Shown here one piece after another: positions 52,702 to 60,818 of a stretch of DNA of 64,000 nt. This DNA is from Streptomyces sp. NBC_01235 (GTDB lineage Bacteria; Actinomycetota; Actinomycetes; Streptomycetales; Streptomycetaceae): positions 310,001 to 374,000 of the forward strand of contig NZ_CP108513.1 of the NCBI RefSeq assembly GCF_035989285.1. The letters run 5' to 3'. Under the pieces are notes generated by a model that did no database searches, had not been told where the DNA came from, and saw only the letters and a list, made by a program, of their open reading frames with translations. How positions within the stretch are numbered: position 1 is the stretch's first letter; each line of letters begins with the position of its first letter. Both the position numbers and the translations under genes were made by a program.

Positions 52702-52804
52702 GGCTGGGGGCTCACCTTCTGTCGTGTACGTCTGTAACGCTTTTCGCGCCTCATTCCAAGAACAGGTGTAGGGCCTTTGACGAACCCGGCGGAAGGAGAT
52801 GCCT

Positions 52805-53449
52805 GTGGATGGCGCGGAACGGTTACGGAGTGGGCCCGCCGCCGCGGTACGTGACCCACGGCTGTTCGAGGAGTTCTATCGGCGCCACGTGGACGCGGTG
52901 ATGCGTTTCGTGGCCCGGCGTGTCGACGACCCGCACACGGCGGCCGATCTGACGGCCGAGATCTTCCTCGCCGTCCTGCACTCGGCCCACACCCACCGGC
53001 CGCACCTCGGCAGCGAGACGGCCTGGCTGTTCGGCATCGCACGCAACGTGGTGTCGTCGGAGCGCCGCCGGGTCGCCCGGGAGGCCGAACGCGATCTGCG
53101 TTTCTCCGGGCGGAGGCTGCTGGAGGCCGACGACATCGTCCGGATCGAGGACAGACTCGACGCGGAGAGCCCGGGGCGACGTGCCCTGGCCGCGCTGGCA
53201 AGGCTTCCCGAGGGCGAGCGGGCCGTCATGGAGTTGATCGCGGTGGACCAGCTGACGGTCACCGAGGCGGCGGCCGCACTGGGCATTCGCCAGGTCACGG
53301 CCCGCGTACGACTGCACCGGGCGCGCAAGGCGCTGCGGAAGGAGGCGGACGTCGAGGCTGCGGAGGCTCCTGCCGCCGCAGGAACGAGCTTCACGGAAGC
53401 CACGACGCCGGACGCATCGATGCTGTACATCGCAAGGGGGGAAGCGTGA
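52805..53449 (+). CDS. ECF-type RNA polymerase sigma factor
   Basis: A 214-residue ECF sigma factor. Region 2: LFEEFYRRHVDAVMRFVARR and TAADLTAEIFLAVL, with AWLFGIARNVVSSERRR. Region 4: LARLPEGERAVMELIAVDQL and VTEAAAALGIRQVTARVRLH. AAGGAG sits directly before the ATG at 52799, too close for initiation; GTG at 52805 has the right 6-base spacing and is chosen. It overlaps the following membrane-anchored protein gene by 4 bases (GTGA). Confidence 0.85.
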   Translation: MDGAERLRSGPAAAVRDPRLFEEFYRRHVDAVMRFVARRVDDPHTAADLTAEIFLAVLHSAHTHRPHLGSETAWLFGIARNVVSSERRRVAREAERDLRFSGRRLLEADDIVRIEDRLDAESPGRRALAALARLPEGERAVMELIAVDQLTVTEAAAALGIRQVTARVRLHRARKALRKEADVEAAEAPAAAGTSFTEATTPDASMLYIARGEA

Positions 53450-54063
53450 GCACCAGGCCGACGTTCGAGGACCGGCTCCTGGACGAACTCAAGAAGGAGA
53501 TCGAGCTGCGCGAGGCCGGAACGTGCCGGACCGGGCCGTCCGAGGTCGGATCGGGCCGGGGCAGGAAGAGGGCTTCCGTGCGTCGTCTGCTCGTTCCACG
53601 CCGGATCGCCTTCGTCGCGGCCGCCTGTGCGGTGGCCTGGCTCGGCGTGGCGGTGGTACCTGGCTCTCCGGGCGACTCGGCGGCGTACGCGGTGGAGCGG
53701 CACGGGGACGGCACCGTCGAGCTCACCGTCAAGGACCAGACCATCGGGATCGAGGCCCAGCGCGAACTCGCGACGAAGGTGCGTCCGTGGGGCATCGAGG
53801 TGACCATTGACGTGTTGGCTCCCGGCTATGTCTGCGAGCGCAGCAAGTTCACCCCGTTCCCAGGGGTGGCGATCGATCAGCAGGGCGACCCTGTACCCAT
53901 CATCCCCATCAAGGCCAGCTGGGACTTCACCCTGCGCCGGGGCAACGTGCTGGCCTTCGAGAACATGGAAGGCATGTCGCGGCCACGCGCGGTCGAGCTC
54001 TACGCGACCAGGAGCGAGGCCAAACCCTGCGTTCCGCTGAAGGTCACGCTGCCCGACAAGTAG
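53446..54063 (+). CDS. Single-span membrane protein coupled to the ECF sigma factor
   Basis: A 205-residue protein: cytosolic basic N-terminus (FEDRLLDELKKEIELREAG), one membrane segment near residues 50-70 (PRRIAFVAAACAVAWLGVAV) and an extracellular part. The topology and 4-base overlap with the sigma gene recall a sigma-regulating partner, but no ZAS-type His-x3-Cys-x2-Cys anti-sigma motif is present. In streptomycetes this arrangement (sigma gene plus small membrane protein) is common and little studied. Confidence 0.7.
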   Translation: MSTRPTFEDRLLDELKKEIELREAGTCRTGPSEVGSGRGRKRASVRRLLVPRRIAFVAAACAVAWLGVAVVPGSPGDSAAYAVERHGDGTVELTVKDQTIGIEAQRELATKVRPWGIEVTIDVLAPGYVCERSKFTPFPGVAIDQQGDPVPIIPIKASWDFTLRRGNVLAFENMEGMSRPRAVELYATRSEAKPCVPLKVTLPDK

Positions 54064-54112
54064 GCCTGTCCCAGCCCGACGAACGCCTCACTGCACAGAA
54101 CTCGGTCCACAT

Positions 54113-55393
54113 ATGGAACCCCCAACCCTCGTCCGTCCATCGCCAGAGCCGTCACCCTCCGCGACCGCACGATCACCCATCCCACGCCTGGGGTGGCTCG
54201 ACGCGTCGCGCGGCATCGCCGCACTCGCCGTGGTGTTCGACCACTCGTCGTACGCGTTCATGCCGGAGTTGCGGCAGGAGCTGATGCCGCAGTTCAACTT
54301 CGGCCGGTACGGCATCATGGTGTTCTTCCTGGTGAGCGGCTACATCGTCCCCGCGTCACTGGAGCGCCGGGGCTGCGTCCGGACGTTCTGGATCGGACGC
54401 ATTTTCCGCGTGTACCCCCTGTGGGCGGCCGCCGTCTCCGCGGTCCTCACCCTGAATCTGCTGGGCATCTCCGAGCTGCGCGGCGGCCTCGACCGGCAGA
54501 GCCTCGCCACCGCGGCCGCCGCCCATGTCACGCTGCTCCAAGAGCTGCTGGGAACACCCAGCCTCCTGCTCGTCCTGTGGACGCTCTCCTACGAGATGGC
54601 TTTCTACCTGCTGGTCGTCGCCCTCTTCACGGTCCGTCTGCACCAGCGGTCGGCGTCGATCGCCGTCACTCTGGCCGTACTCGCCGCCGTGAGCGCGACG
54701 GCGGGGGGCGTGCTGCCGGGCTCCGCCCTCTCCGGCGCGGTCGGCACCGGTCGGCTGGTCGCCCTCGCCTCGATCGCCATGGTGCTCGCCATCTGCTGTG
54801 CGAGCGCCGGACCACCCGCGCTGCGCGTGGCCGGGGGCGTGCTGGGCGGGGTGTCGGCGCTCGTCCTCGTCGCTTTCAACGGCACGGTCCCCCTGTGGGA
54901 GGGCCTGGTGATCCTCTCCGTGATGTTCGTCGGCACCGCCGTCCACCGAGCCCGGAGCGGACAGAGCAGCCGGCGGTGCGCGGCCCGCGCAGCCGTCGTG
55001 GTACTCGTCTGCGCCGTGGGCAGCGCGTACTGGTACGGCGACGGCTCCCACTTCACACGGCGCGGCTGGATCCTTGCATTCCTGCTGGCCGCGCTCACCT
55101 TTGGAGCCGCACTGTCCTGCCACCACCGGCGCATACCGCGCCGGCTGATCGGACTGGGAACGATCAGCTACTCGGTCTACCTGGTGCATCCCGTGCTGCT
55201 GGCGGTGACCGACGGCACGATCGGCCGGTGGCGGCAGGACAGTCCCGTGCTCGAAGTGGCATTCGTCGCCGTGCTGCTGGCGCTGTGCGTACTGACCCAC
55301 CGTTACATCGAACTGCCGGGTCAGGCATGGGGCCGCAGGCTGGCACACCGCTTGCGGCCCGGCTCGCGGAGAGCCACTCAGCCGATGTGGTAA
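54113..55393 (+). CDS. Acyltransferase family 3 membrane protein
   Basis: A 426-residue integral membrane acyltransferase of the OafA/YrhL type: LDASRGIAALAVVFDHSSYA with the catalytic-type His, FGRYGIMVFFLVSGYIVPAS, FWIGRIFRVYPLW and a C-terminal GTISYSVYLVHPVLL. Such enzymes O-acylate cell-surface glycans or natural products. About ten membrane segments. The gene starts 50 bases after the sigma-partner gene and overlaps the convergent chitosanase gene by 16 bases. Confidence 0.85.
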   Translation: MEPPTLVRPSPEPSPSATARSPIPRLGWLDASRGIAALAVVFDHSSYAFMPELRQELMPQFNFGRYGIMVFFLVSGYIVPASLERRGCVRTFWIGRIFRVYPLWAAAVSAVLTLNLLGISELRGGLDRQSLATAAAAHVTLLQELLGTPSLLLVLWTLSYEMAFYLLVVALFTVRLHQRSASIAVTLAVLAAVSATAGGVLPGSALSGAVGTGRLVALASIAMVLAICCASAGPPALRVAGGVLGGVSALVLVAFNGTVPLWEGLVILSVMFVGTAVHRARSGQSSRRCAARAAVVVLVCAVGSAYWYGDGSHFTRRGWILAFLLAALTFGAALSCHHRRIPRRLIGLGTISYSVYLVHPVLLAVTDGTIGRWRQDSPVLEVAFVAVLLALCVLTHRYIELPGQAWGRRLAHRLRPGSRRATQPMW

Positions 55394-56214
55394 CTGTCGC
55401 CGTACACCTTCCAGTCCAGGGGCGGTTCGAGGTCGAGGTTGCCCTTGCGCAGGAAGACGCGTTGGGCGGTGTCGACGCGACTGGTGTCGCTGTGCGCCTC
55501 CTCCTGCTTCATGGCCCAGACCCGGGCATCGAGGAACGCGTTCAGATACGCCGTCTCGTCGCCGCCCTGCGCCGGCGGCTTCGCCTTGGTCAGCGCGCGC
55601 TTGCGGATGTTGCGGAAACTGGTGGGGTCGGTGCCGTCGCCGTGCATGACGATGGCGTCGTAGTAGGCGAACTGACCCAGGACGCGCAGACCGTCCGTCT
55701 TCCCCTGCCGGACGGCAGGGTTGAAGTAGACGCGGTCGCGTTCGTCGTTCTGGGCCTGCTGGAACGCCGTGTCCTGGGCGGCCTTGCGCCAGTCCTTGGG
55801 GTAGTTCGGGTCGAGGCCCGTGTGCGCGTCGGTGCCGTCGACCGCCCGCAGGGCGGGCAGGTACTTGGCGAGGACGTTGCCGGGCTTGCGGTCGGTGTAG
55901 AGCTGTACGAGGTCGAGCATGTCGCCGGTGCCGGAGCAGAAGCCGATGATGCCTGCGGTGTAGCCACGGCCGTCGCCGATGTCCTCGATGTACTGGTACT
56001 GGGCCTTCCAGTCGAGCGAGGAGTTCTCCGCGCTCGACACCAGTTTCATGGCGATCTCCTTCTTCGCCGGGTCGTCGAGGCCTGTGGCGGTGGTGGCCGC
56101 GGTCGCCGGGTGGGCGTCGAGGAGCGGGGCGGTGGCCAGGGCGGCGGTGAGGGCGAGGAAGAAGCGGCGGGAGGTGGGGGTGAGGCCGTCGACCGGCCGG
56201 GACATGTGCACCAC
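55378..56214 (-). CDS. Chitosanase, GH46, Tat-secreted
   Basis: Endo-chitosanase of 278 residues hydrolysing beta-1,4 links in chitosan. The sequence follows the Streptomyces CsnA/CsnN174 pattern closely: GLDDPAKKEIAMKLVSSAEN (catalytic Glu63), then IEDIGDGRGYT (Asp81), FCSGTGDML, QAQNDERDRVYF and GQFAYYDAIVMHG. The signal peptide has a Tat motif, TSRRFFLALTAALA. GTG at 56214 has TGGAG 5 bases upstream and is chosen over the ATG three codons later. A palindromic operator lies about 50 bases upstream. Confidence 0.92.
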   Translation of the reverse strand: MVHMSRPVDGLTPTSRRFFLALTAALATAPLLDAHPATAATTATGLDDPAKKEIAMKLVSSAENSSLDWKAQYQYIEDIGDGRGYTAGIIGFCSGTGDMLDLVQLYTDRKPGNVLAKYLPALRAVDGTDAHTGLDPNYPKDWRKAAQDTAFQQAQNDERDRVYFNPAVRQGKTDGLRVLGQFAYYDAIVMHGDGTDPTSFRNIRKRALTKAKPPAQGGDETAYLNAFLDARVWAMKQEEAHSDTSRVDTAQRVFLRKGNLDLEPPLDWKVYGDSYHIG

Positions 56215-56263
56215 AGTGGCTCCAGGTGAGGTGTGGGGGTGGGGGACTCTGCGTGCAACTGAC

Positions 56264-56276
56264 AGGAAAGTTTCCT
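56264..56276. promoter_or_regulatory. Palindromic operator of the chitosanase gene
   Basis: AGGAAAGTTTCCT, a 13-base palindrome, lies in the chitosanase promoter. Streptomyces chitosanase genes are known to be repressed through a similar palindrome by a ROK-family regulator (CsnR); I recall the motif as very similar but did not check it. No ROK gene is present in the window. Confidence 0.65.
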
Positions 56277-56360
56277 ATCAGGACTACCCGACAGAAGTAA
56301 CCCCATCGAAGCCATGTTCGTGCGATCGAACAAACCGACCCGACGTCACCCGCCCGAGGG

Positions 56361-56693
56361 CTAGAGCAGTTGGATCACGAGGGCGGCCAGGAACCCGATG
56401 AGGCCGACGTGAAAGATGACCATGCAGATCCATTGCGACACGGGCATGCGCCAGGACGTCGCCTGGAGGATCTCCCACTCACTGACCGCGAAGGCGGCCA
56501 GGACCAGGGCGAGCACCTCCCACAGCACGTTCCACCAGCCCGACGGGCTCGACCCCGACATGCCGTCCATCGCGGCCGGGATACGGGTCGCGCGCCCCAG
56601 CAGGACGAGCCCGATGAGCAGCTTGTGCCAGCCATGCCGGACCGCCGGCACGGCGGTCACCGCCCGAGTGGCGGATGTGGATCCTGTAGACAT
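56361..56693 (-). CDS. Small membrane protein, three spans
   Basis: A 110-residue product with three hydrophobic segments: about residues 22-36 (WHKLLIGLVLLGRATRI), 52-72 (NVLWEVLALVLAAFAVSEW) and 85-107 (MVIFHVGLIGFLAALVIQLL). No family recognised. ATG at 56693 is chosen; a GTG two codons upstream is possible. It stands alone between the chitosanase gene (same strand) and the amylase pseudogene (opposite strand). Confidence 0.6.
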   Translation of the reverse strand: MSTGSTSATRAVTAVPAVRHGWHKLLIGLVLLGRATRIPAAMDGMSGSSPSGWWNVLWEVLALVLAAFAVSEWEILQATSWRMPVSQWICMVIFHVGLIGFLAALVIQLL

Positions 56694-56902
56694 TCGCACA
56701 TTTGATCACCCTCCCGCGATGGAAGCCACCGTTCCGGTCGTCCGGGACCAGGCCACCCGCGCCACTCCCCCTCCTGCGAGATCTCTCTACGCCTGGGTGT
56801 CATGTCCCTGTAACTTCCGTTCGCAAGACCCTTCAGGAAGTTGCCGGTTCTTCTTTCGGCACAGGTGACTCCCTCCCCTTCGCCGCCTGTACCGGAAGAG
56901 CC

Positions 56903-58211
56903 ATGAGGCGCGCGCCGAAGACGTCCCGCAGACACCCGCCGCCACGTCCGCTCGCCGTCGCCATGGCGACGGCCGGGTTGTTCGGACTGCTCGCGGGGCC
57001 GTCCGATTCCGATCCCGTCCCGCTGCGGACAACCGCTGCCACATCGAACACCGCGACCGTCTTCTCCTGCACGAAGACGAAGGACTGCGCCGCCACGTAC
57101 CTCCACCACGCGCCCGACGGCGGCGCCTGGACAGTGTCCCCGGTGTGCGGATGGAGGCCGCCTGCACCGACTGGGTGAAACGATCCGTCGATCTCGGCTC
57201 GACCGCGGGACTGCAGGCCACGTTCAACAACGGCAACGGCGTCTGGGACAACAACAGCGCGGACTACACGATCCCGCTCGGCACCACGGCCGTGAAGGAC
57301 CGGACCGTCGCCTCCGGAGCCGCGGAGCCCTGCGCGAGCGAGGACTCCGGCACATGGACGTCGACGGCTTCCGGATCGACACGGCCGTCCATATCCCGCG
57401 TGTCACGTCCGAACCGCCGCTTCCTGCCCGCCATCTACGACCGGGTCACCTCACCCAGAGGTTCGGTACGGACGCGGCGCAAAGCTTCTTCGTCCTCGGC
57501 GAGGCCGGCGCCTTCCTCAACGACAAGTGGAACCGCGGGTCCGTGAACCACTCGGCGCAGTCCTTCACTTGGAAGGAGCGCAAGGAGTACAGCGCGGACG
57601 ACGAGACGGCGGCCATCGAGCAGTTCACCTACGAGAACAACCTCGGCACCGGCAACCAGCCGACATCTCGGTGAGACCTTCCGCGGCATTCCGACGCAGT
57701 ATTACGGCTCGGAGATCGAGTTCCAGAAGGCCCGGCAGATCGACTGCGGGCCGACCTGCCCGCCGGGGTCCACCGGGCGGGCGTGCTTCGGCGACCATCT
57801 GGCCGGTCCGTCACGGCCTCGGACTTCGGCACAGTCGCGAGTGCGAGCGGTGCGGTCGCCACCGCTCTGGCGCAGCCGCTGGTCAGACACCTCCAGCGGC
57901 TCAACCAGATCCGCCGGGCGGTCCCGGCCCTGCAGATGGGCCATTTCCAGACCGACGGGATCAGCGGCGGGATGGCGTTCAAGCGCCATTGCACCAACGG
58001 GAGGACGGAGGGTTTCGCGCTGGTCACGGTCACCGGTGCGGCGGGCTTCACCGGCATCCCGAACGGCACGTACAAAGACGCCGTCACCGGTGACGGGAAG
58101 ACCGTCTCCAACGTCTCCCTGTCGGTGGCCGCGCCCGGCAAGGGCAACCTGCGGGTGTACGTACTGAACGGACCCGGCAAGGTCGGCGCCGACGAGCATA
58201 ATCTGAACTAG
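56903..58211 (+). pseudogene. Shattered secreted alpha-amylase (GH13 with starch-binding module)
   Basis: Pieces of a Streptomyces alpha-amylase occur in order but in changing frames. 56903-57140: signal peptide and SNTATVFSCTKTKDCAATYL with HHAPDGGAW (CBM25-like). 57151-57340: VDLGSTAGLQATFNNGNGVW. 57354: MDVDGFRIDTAVHIPRV (GH13 catalytic region). 57400-57670: RRFLPAIYDRVT, FFVLGEAGAFLNDKWNRG and TAAIEQFTYENNLGTGNQPT. 57676: FRGIPTQYYGSEIEFQKARQ. 57807-58211: VTASDFGTVASASGAVATAL through GKGNLRVYVLNGPGKVG. At least five frame changes and one deletion of roughly 80 residues (before FRGIPT) are needed, and most of the catalytic barrel's first half is gone. Confidence 0.8.
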
Positions 58212-58236
58212 CACCGAATACGGCTCCCTATTTCTC

Positions 58237-58274
58237 CGAGAGTGCCCTGCTTATTGCCCGGCAGTGCACTCTCG
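58237..58274. terminator. Terminator after the amylase pseudogene
   Basis: Arms CGAGAGTGC (58237-58245) and GCACTCTCG (58266-58274), with inner CTGC/GCAG pairing, followed by TTTTC. A plausible intrinsic terminator insulating the following RiPP gene. Confidence 0.7.
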
Positions 58275-58403
58275 TTTTCACACCTGCGACGGAAATTCTG
58301 GCGTGATCACCTCGCGTGTTTCCCGTCACCGTTGACGCCTCGCCGACCCGGCGGTCTACTCGTTCCGATTCCGCGTCAATTCCCCCTGCAGTGGAGGTAA
58401 TCC

Positions 58404-58484
58404 ATGAAGATGTTCGGAGCCCTGAAGAGGAAGATCGCCGGCGAGAAGAGCCTCAAGGCCTACGCCTGGTACATCTGGTACTGA
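58404..58484 (+). CDS. Atropopeptide (tryptorubin-type) precursor peptide
   Basis: A 26-codon gene. The product has a basic 20-residue leader (starts MKMFGALKRK, ends EKSLKAY) and a C-terminal hexapeptide AWYIWY before TGA. AWYIWY is the amino acid sequence of tryptorubin A, and atropopeptide precursors are known to be short with the core at the very C-terminus and GEKSLKAY-like leaders. GGAGG at 58393-58397 sits 6 bases before the ATG. A cytochrome P450 gene follows at 58586, as in described tryptorubin clusters, where the P450 makes the Trp-Tyr/Trp-Trp carbon-carbon and carbon-nitrogen crosslinks. The leader must be removed by proteases from outside the cluster. Confidence 0.9.
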   Translation: MKMFGALKRKIAGEKSLKAYAWYIWY

Positions 58485-58508
58485 GCCGCCGGTGAGTGAG
58501 TGACAAAC

Positions 58509-58552
58509 GCGTGCGCCCGCCATCACCGGTGACGGAAATGGCGGGCGCACGC
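58509..58552 (+). terminator. Strong hairpin between precursor and P450 genes
   Basis: Perfect 15-base arms GCGTGCGCCCGCCAT (58509-58523) and ATGGCGGGCGCACGC (58538-58552) around a 14-base loop. There is no U-run, so it may act as a partial terminator or an RNA-stability element, giving more precursor than enzyme transcript, a common layout in RiPP clusters. Confidence 0.65.
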
Positions 58553-58585
58553 CACTCCGGTCCGTCGCTCCGATGTGGAGATGCC

Positions 58586-59635
58586 ATGCCATCGTCGCCC
58601 TCTCTTACGCAGCAACGCAGGGTCGAATTCGCCCCGCGGATCCGTTCACTGCTGGACGAACACCTCGGGGACGAGGTGTTCCGGCTCGATCCCGGCACGG
58701 TGGGCGTCGGTTCCGCCGGACTCATCGAGCAGGTCATGGCAAGCCGGCCGGCGAACGACTTCGAGCGGCCCACCTTCAAGCCTCTGCTCGGTCGTGCGAT
58801 TCCGAGGACCGAGGCCTCGGCCGTGATGCGAGCCGTGGGCCAGGACGTGCGCGCCGCGCTCGCCGAACCCACCGATCTGTCCGCCGACCTCGCCGGAAGC
58901 TGGCCTCGGGTGGCGCACACCTATCTGCGGGACACCGTCTTCGGCCAGGACCCCCGTCGACTCAAGGTCCTCGTCGACCGGCGGTTGGAGTGGACGCCCA
59001 AGCTGACCTGGACGGTCATCGGCGTGGGGGCCGGTCTGCCGGGGCGCGGCGGGGCGCTCGCGCGTACCTCACGGCTCGGCGCCGGGACGGCCGAGGCGTC
59101 GACGTACGGAGAACGACGGCACGCCATGGGCATGTACCGCCGGGCGGCGGCTCCGGTGTGCTTCACGGTCTCGGCGCTGGTCGCCAACGCACTGTGGCTC
59201 GGCGCTCCCTTCGCGCCCGGCACGCCGAACCGGCACATCATCCACGAGTCGCTGCGGCTGCTGCCGGTGTCGTGGAACGTACTGCGGGTCGCCTCCCCCG
59301 AGTTCACCGCCCTCGACGAACGCGTCGGCCCCACGGACGACGTCCTGATGCTGCCGCTGCTGTCCCACCGCGACCCCGCGCTGTGGGACGACCCCCATGT
59401 GTTCCGCCCCGAGCGGTGGAACGAACTCGACCCGGAGACGGCGCCCGGGTACCTCCCCTTCGGGCACGCCAACGAACGCTGCTGGGGACGCCACATGGTC
59501 CTGCCGCTGGCGGAGCGACTGCTCGACATCGCCCGCCACAACGGCCTCGCACCCGACCCCCGGCAGACGGCGGCCAGGGTTCCGTTGGCCGGCCTGATGA
59601 GCGTGGTCGACGTACGCATGCGCTCCACGCGGTGA
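58586..59635 (+). CDS. Cytochrome P450 of the atropopeptide cluster
   Basis: A 349-residue P450, about 50 shorter than usual. The K-helix ExxR is in HESLRLLP, the PERW motif is in FRPERWNEL and the heme loop is FGHANERCWGRHMVLP with Cys299. The I-helix lacks the usual AGxET: the aligned stretch reads APVCFTVSALVANALWLG, so the acid-alcohol pair is missing. That suits an enzyme making peptide crosslinks by radical coupling rather than hydroxylation. ATG at 58586 has GGAG 5 bases upstream; a GTG at 58496 in frame would run through the hairpin and is less likely. Confidence 0.88.
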   Translation: MPSSPSLTQQRRVEFAPRIRSLLDEHLGDEVFRLDPGTVGVGSAGLIEQVMASRPANDFERPTFKPLLGRAIPRTEASAVMRAVGQDVRAALAEPTDLSADLAGSWPRVAHTYLRDTVFGQDPRRLKVLVDRRLEWTPKLTWTVIGVGAGLPGRGGALARTSRLGAGTAEASTYGERRHAMGMYRRAAAPVCFTVSALVANALWLGAPFAPGTPNRHIIHESLRLLPVSWNVLRVASPEFTALDERVGPTDDVLMLPLLSHRDPALWDDPHVFRPERWNELDPETAPGYLPFGHANERCWGRHMVLPLAERLLDIARHNGLAPDPRQTAARVPLAGLMSVVDVRMRSTR

Positions 59636-59665
59636 AGGCAGAGGGAGTCCCCTCGGCGGGGTCGT

Positions 59666-59938
59666 TCAGGGAGTGCCCGGGGCATCGCCCCGCCAGTCGA
59701 ACCGGCGGTCGGCGGTGCCGCGCCGCCCGTACAGGGCGCGGCCGCCGGGCCCGTAGCGGCCTATCTCCGTGGTCAGCGCCACCTCGCGCAGTTCATGGTC
59801 GGAGCGGTCCGTGATGTCCAGCAGCAGCCCGTCCAGCGGGCCGCCCACCAGATGCGCGTACACGCGGTCCGGGCGGGGGCCGGCGTCGTCGTGGTCGGCG
59901 CCGTAGACCCGGCCCCGCAAGAACTCAACCTCGTCCAT
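59666..59938 (-). CDS. Small conserved-looking hypothetical protein
   Basis: A 90-residue acidic protein (MDEVEFLRGRVYGAD, VYAHLVGGPLDGLLLDITDR, GRALYGRRGTADRRFDWRGD). Not recognised; resembles small proteins common in streptomycetes of no known role. The ATG at 59938 is chosen since upstream in-frame starts (TTG/GTG) lack ribosome sites. It is convergent with the P450 gene (30-base gap), so it is probably not part of the atropopeptide cluster. Confidence 0.5.
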   Translation of the reverse strand: MDEVEFLRGRVYGADHDDAGPRPDRVYAHLVGGPLDGLLLDITDRSDHELREVALTTEIGRYGPGGRALYGRRGTADRRFDWRGDAPGTP

Positions 59939-60107
59939 GACCAGCAGCTTGTCATCCACCACTGACAACGGCCCGCCGTCGGCCTCGTTCGCCGTTTCCC
60001 GCCGTTCTTCGGCCAAGACGGTGGCGGAAACGTGGTGTCCGGGGGCATGCCCCGGCTCAGCGGGTATCCACCCCTTACACGTTGTCGTGTGAGGGGTGGG
60101 GGCCCTG

Positions 60108-60818
60108 ATGGCACGCAGGCGGGAGCGGGCGAACGCCGGTGAGTCGGCCCGTGCCCGGCGCCGGCGGACCGTGCGTGAGCTGCGTGCGTCGGGCCGCTAC
60201 GGGCCACGGCTGCGCGAGGTGTTGCCGGCCCTCGCCACGCTGGTCGCCGTCGCGTGCGGCGCGGTCGGGGGTCTCGCGCTGCTCTCCCGCACGTTCGGCG
60301 GCCCGGCCTGCGCGCTGCTCCTCGTGCCGCTCACGGTCGTCGCCTGCGTCGTACGGCGTCGGTCCCGGCGGCCGGCCCGACGGCGCGGCGGGTACTACAC
60401 CGCCGAGGAGCTGGCCGAGCTGGACATGCCCGCACTGGTGGTCGCCGTGGCCCGGATGCTCCGGCGGGACGGCTGGAGGGTGCTGCCGCTCCCTCGGCAC
60501 GACACCCTCCATCTCGCCGCCCGCGACGGCCGGGGGCTCCTGCTCGACGTGGCGTTCCGCCCGGTGGCCGAGCCGCTGCCCGACGAGGAGTCGGCCTGCT
60601 CCTGCCGGGCACGGATACGGGCGCGGGCCCGGGCCCGGGCCAGTCCCCCGCTGCGGCTCGTCGTGCACCGGGGCACGTTCACGCACCGGGACGAGGTGTG
60701 GGCCGCGCGCGAGGGCCGCACGTATCTGATCGACGGACCCCGGCTTCGGCTGTGGGCGCGCGGCACGCCCTTGGCCCAGGTCGCGGACGGTGTCGTCCCA
60801 GCGCCTCGGCGTACCTGA
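60108..60818 (+). CDS. Membrane protein with restriction-endonuclease-like domain (possible)
   Basis: A 236-residue protein. After a basic N-terminus come two membrane segments (LPALATLVAVACGAVGGLAL; ALLLVPLTVVACVV). The C-terminal part (TAEELAELDMPALVVAVARM, LRRDGWRVLPLPRHDTLHLA, ARDGRGLLLDVAFRP) recalls Mrr-type restriction-like folds found in membrane-anchored streptomycete proteins, but the D-(E/Q)xK catalytic motif is not clear and may be degenerate. GTG at 60096 is an alternative start. Function unknown. Confidence 0.5.
   Translation: MARRRERANAGESARARRRRTVRELRASGRYGPRLREVLPALATLVAVACGAVGGLALLSRTFGGPACALLLVPLTVVACVVRRRSRRPARRRGGYYTAEELAELDMPALVVAVARMLRRDGWRVLPLPRHDTLHLAARDGRGLLLDVAFRPVAEPLPDEESACSCRARIRARARARASPPLRLVVHRGTFTHRDEVWAAREGRTYLIDGPRLRLWARGTPLAQVADGVVPAPRRT

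Noticed and set aside
58496..58585. Earlier GTG start of the atropopeptide P450
   Set aside because: It would force the 15-bp hairpin into the coding region and adds residues unlike a P450 N-terminus; the ATG at 58586 has GGAG at good spacing.
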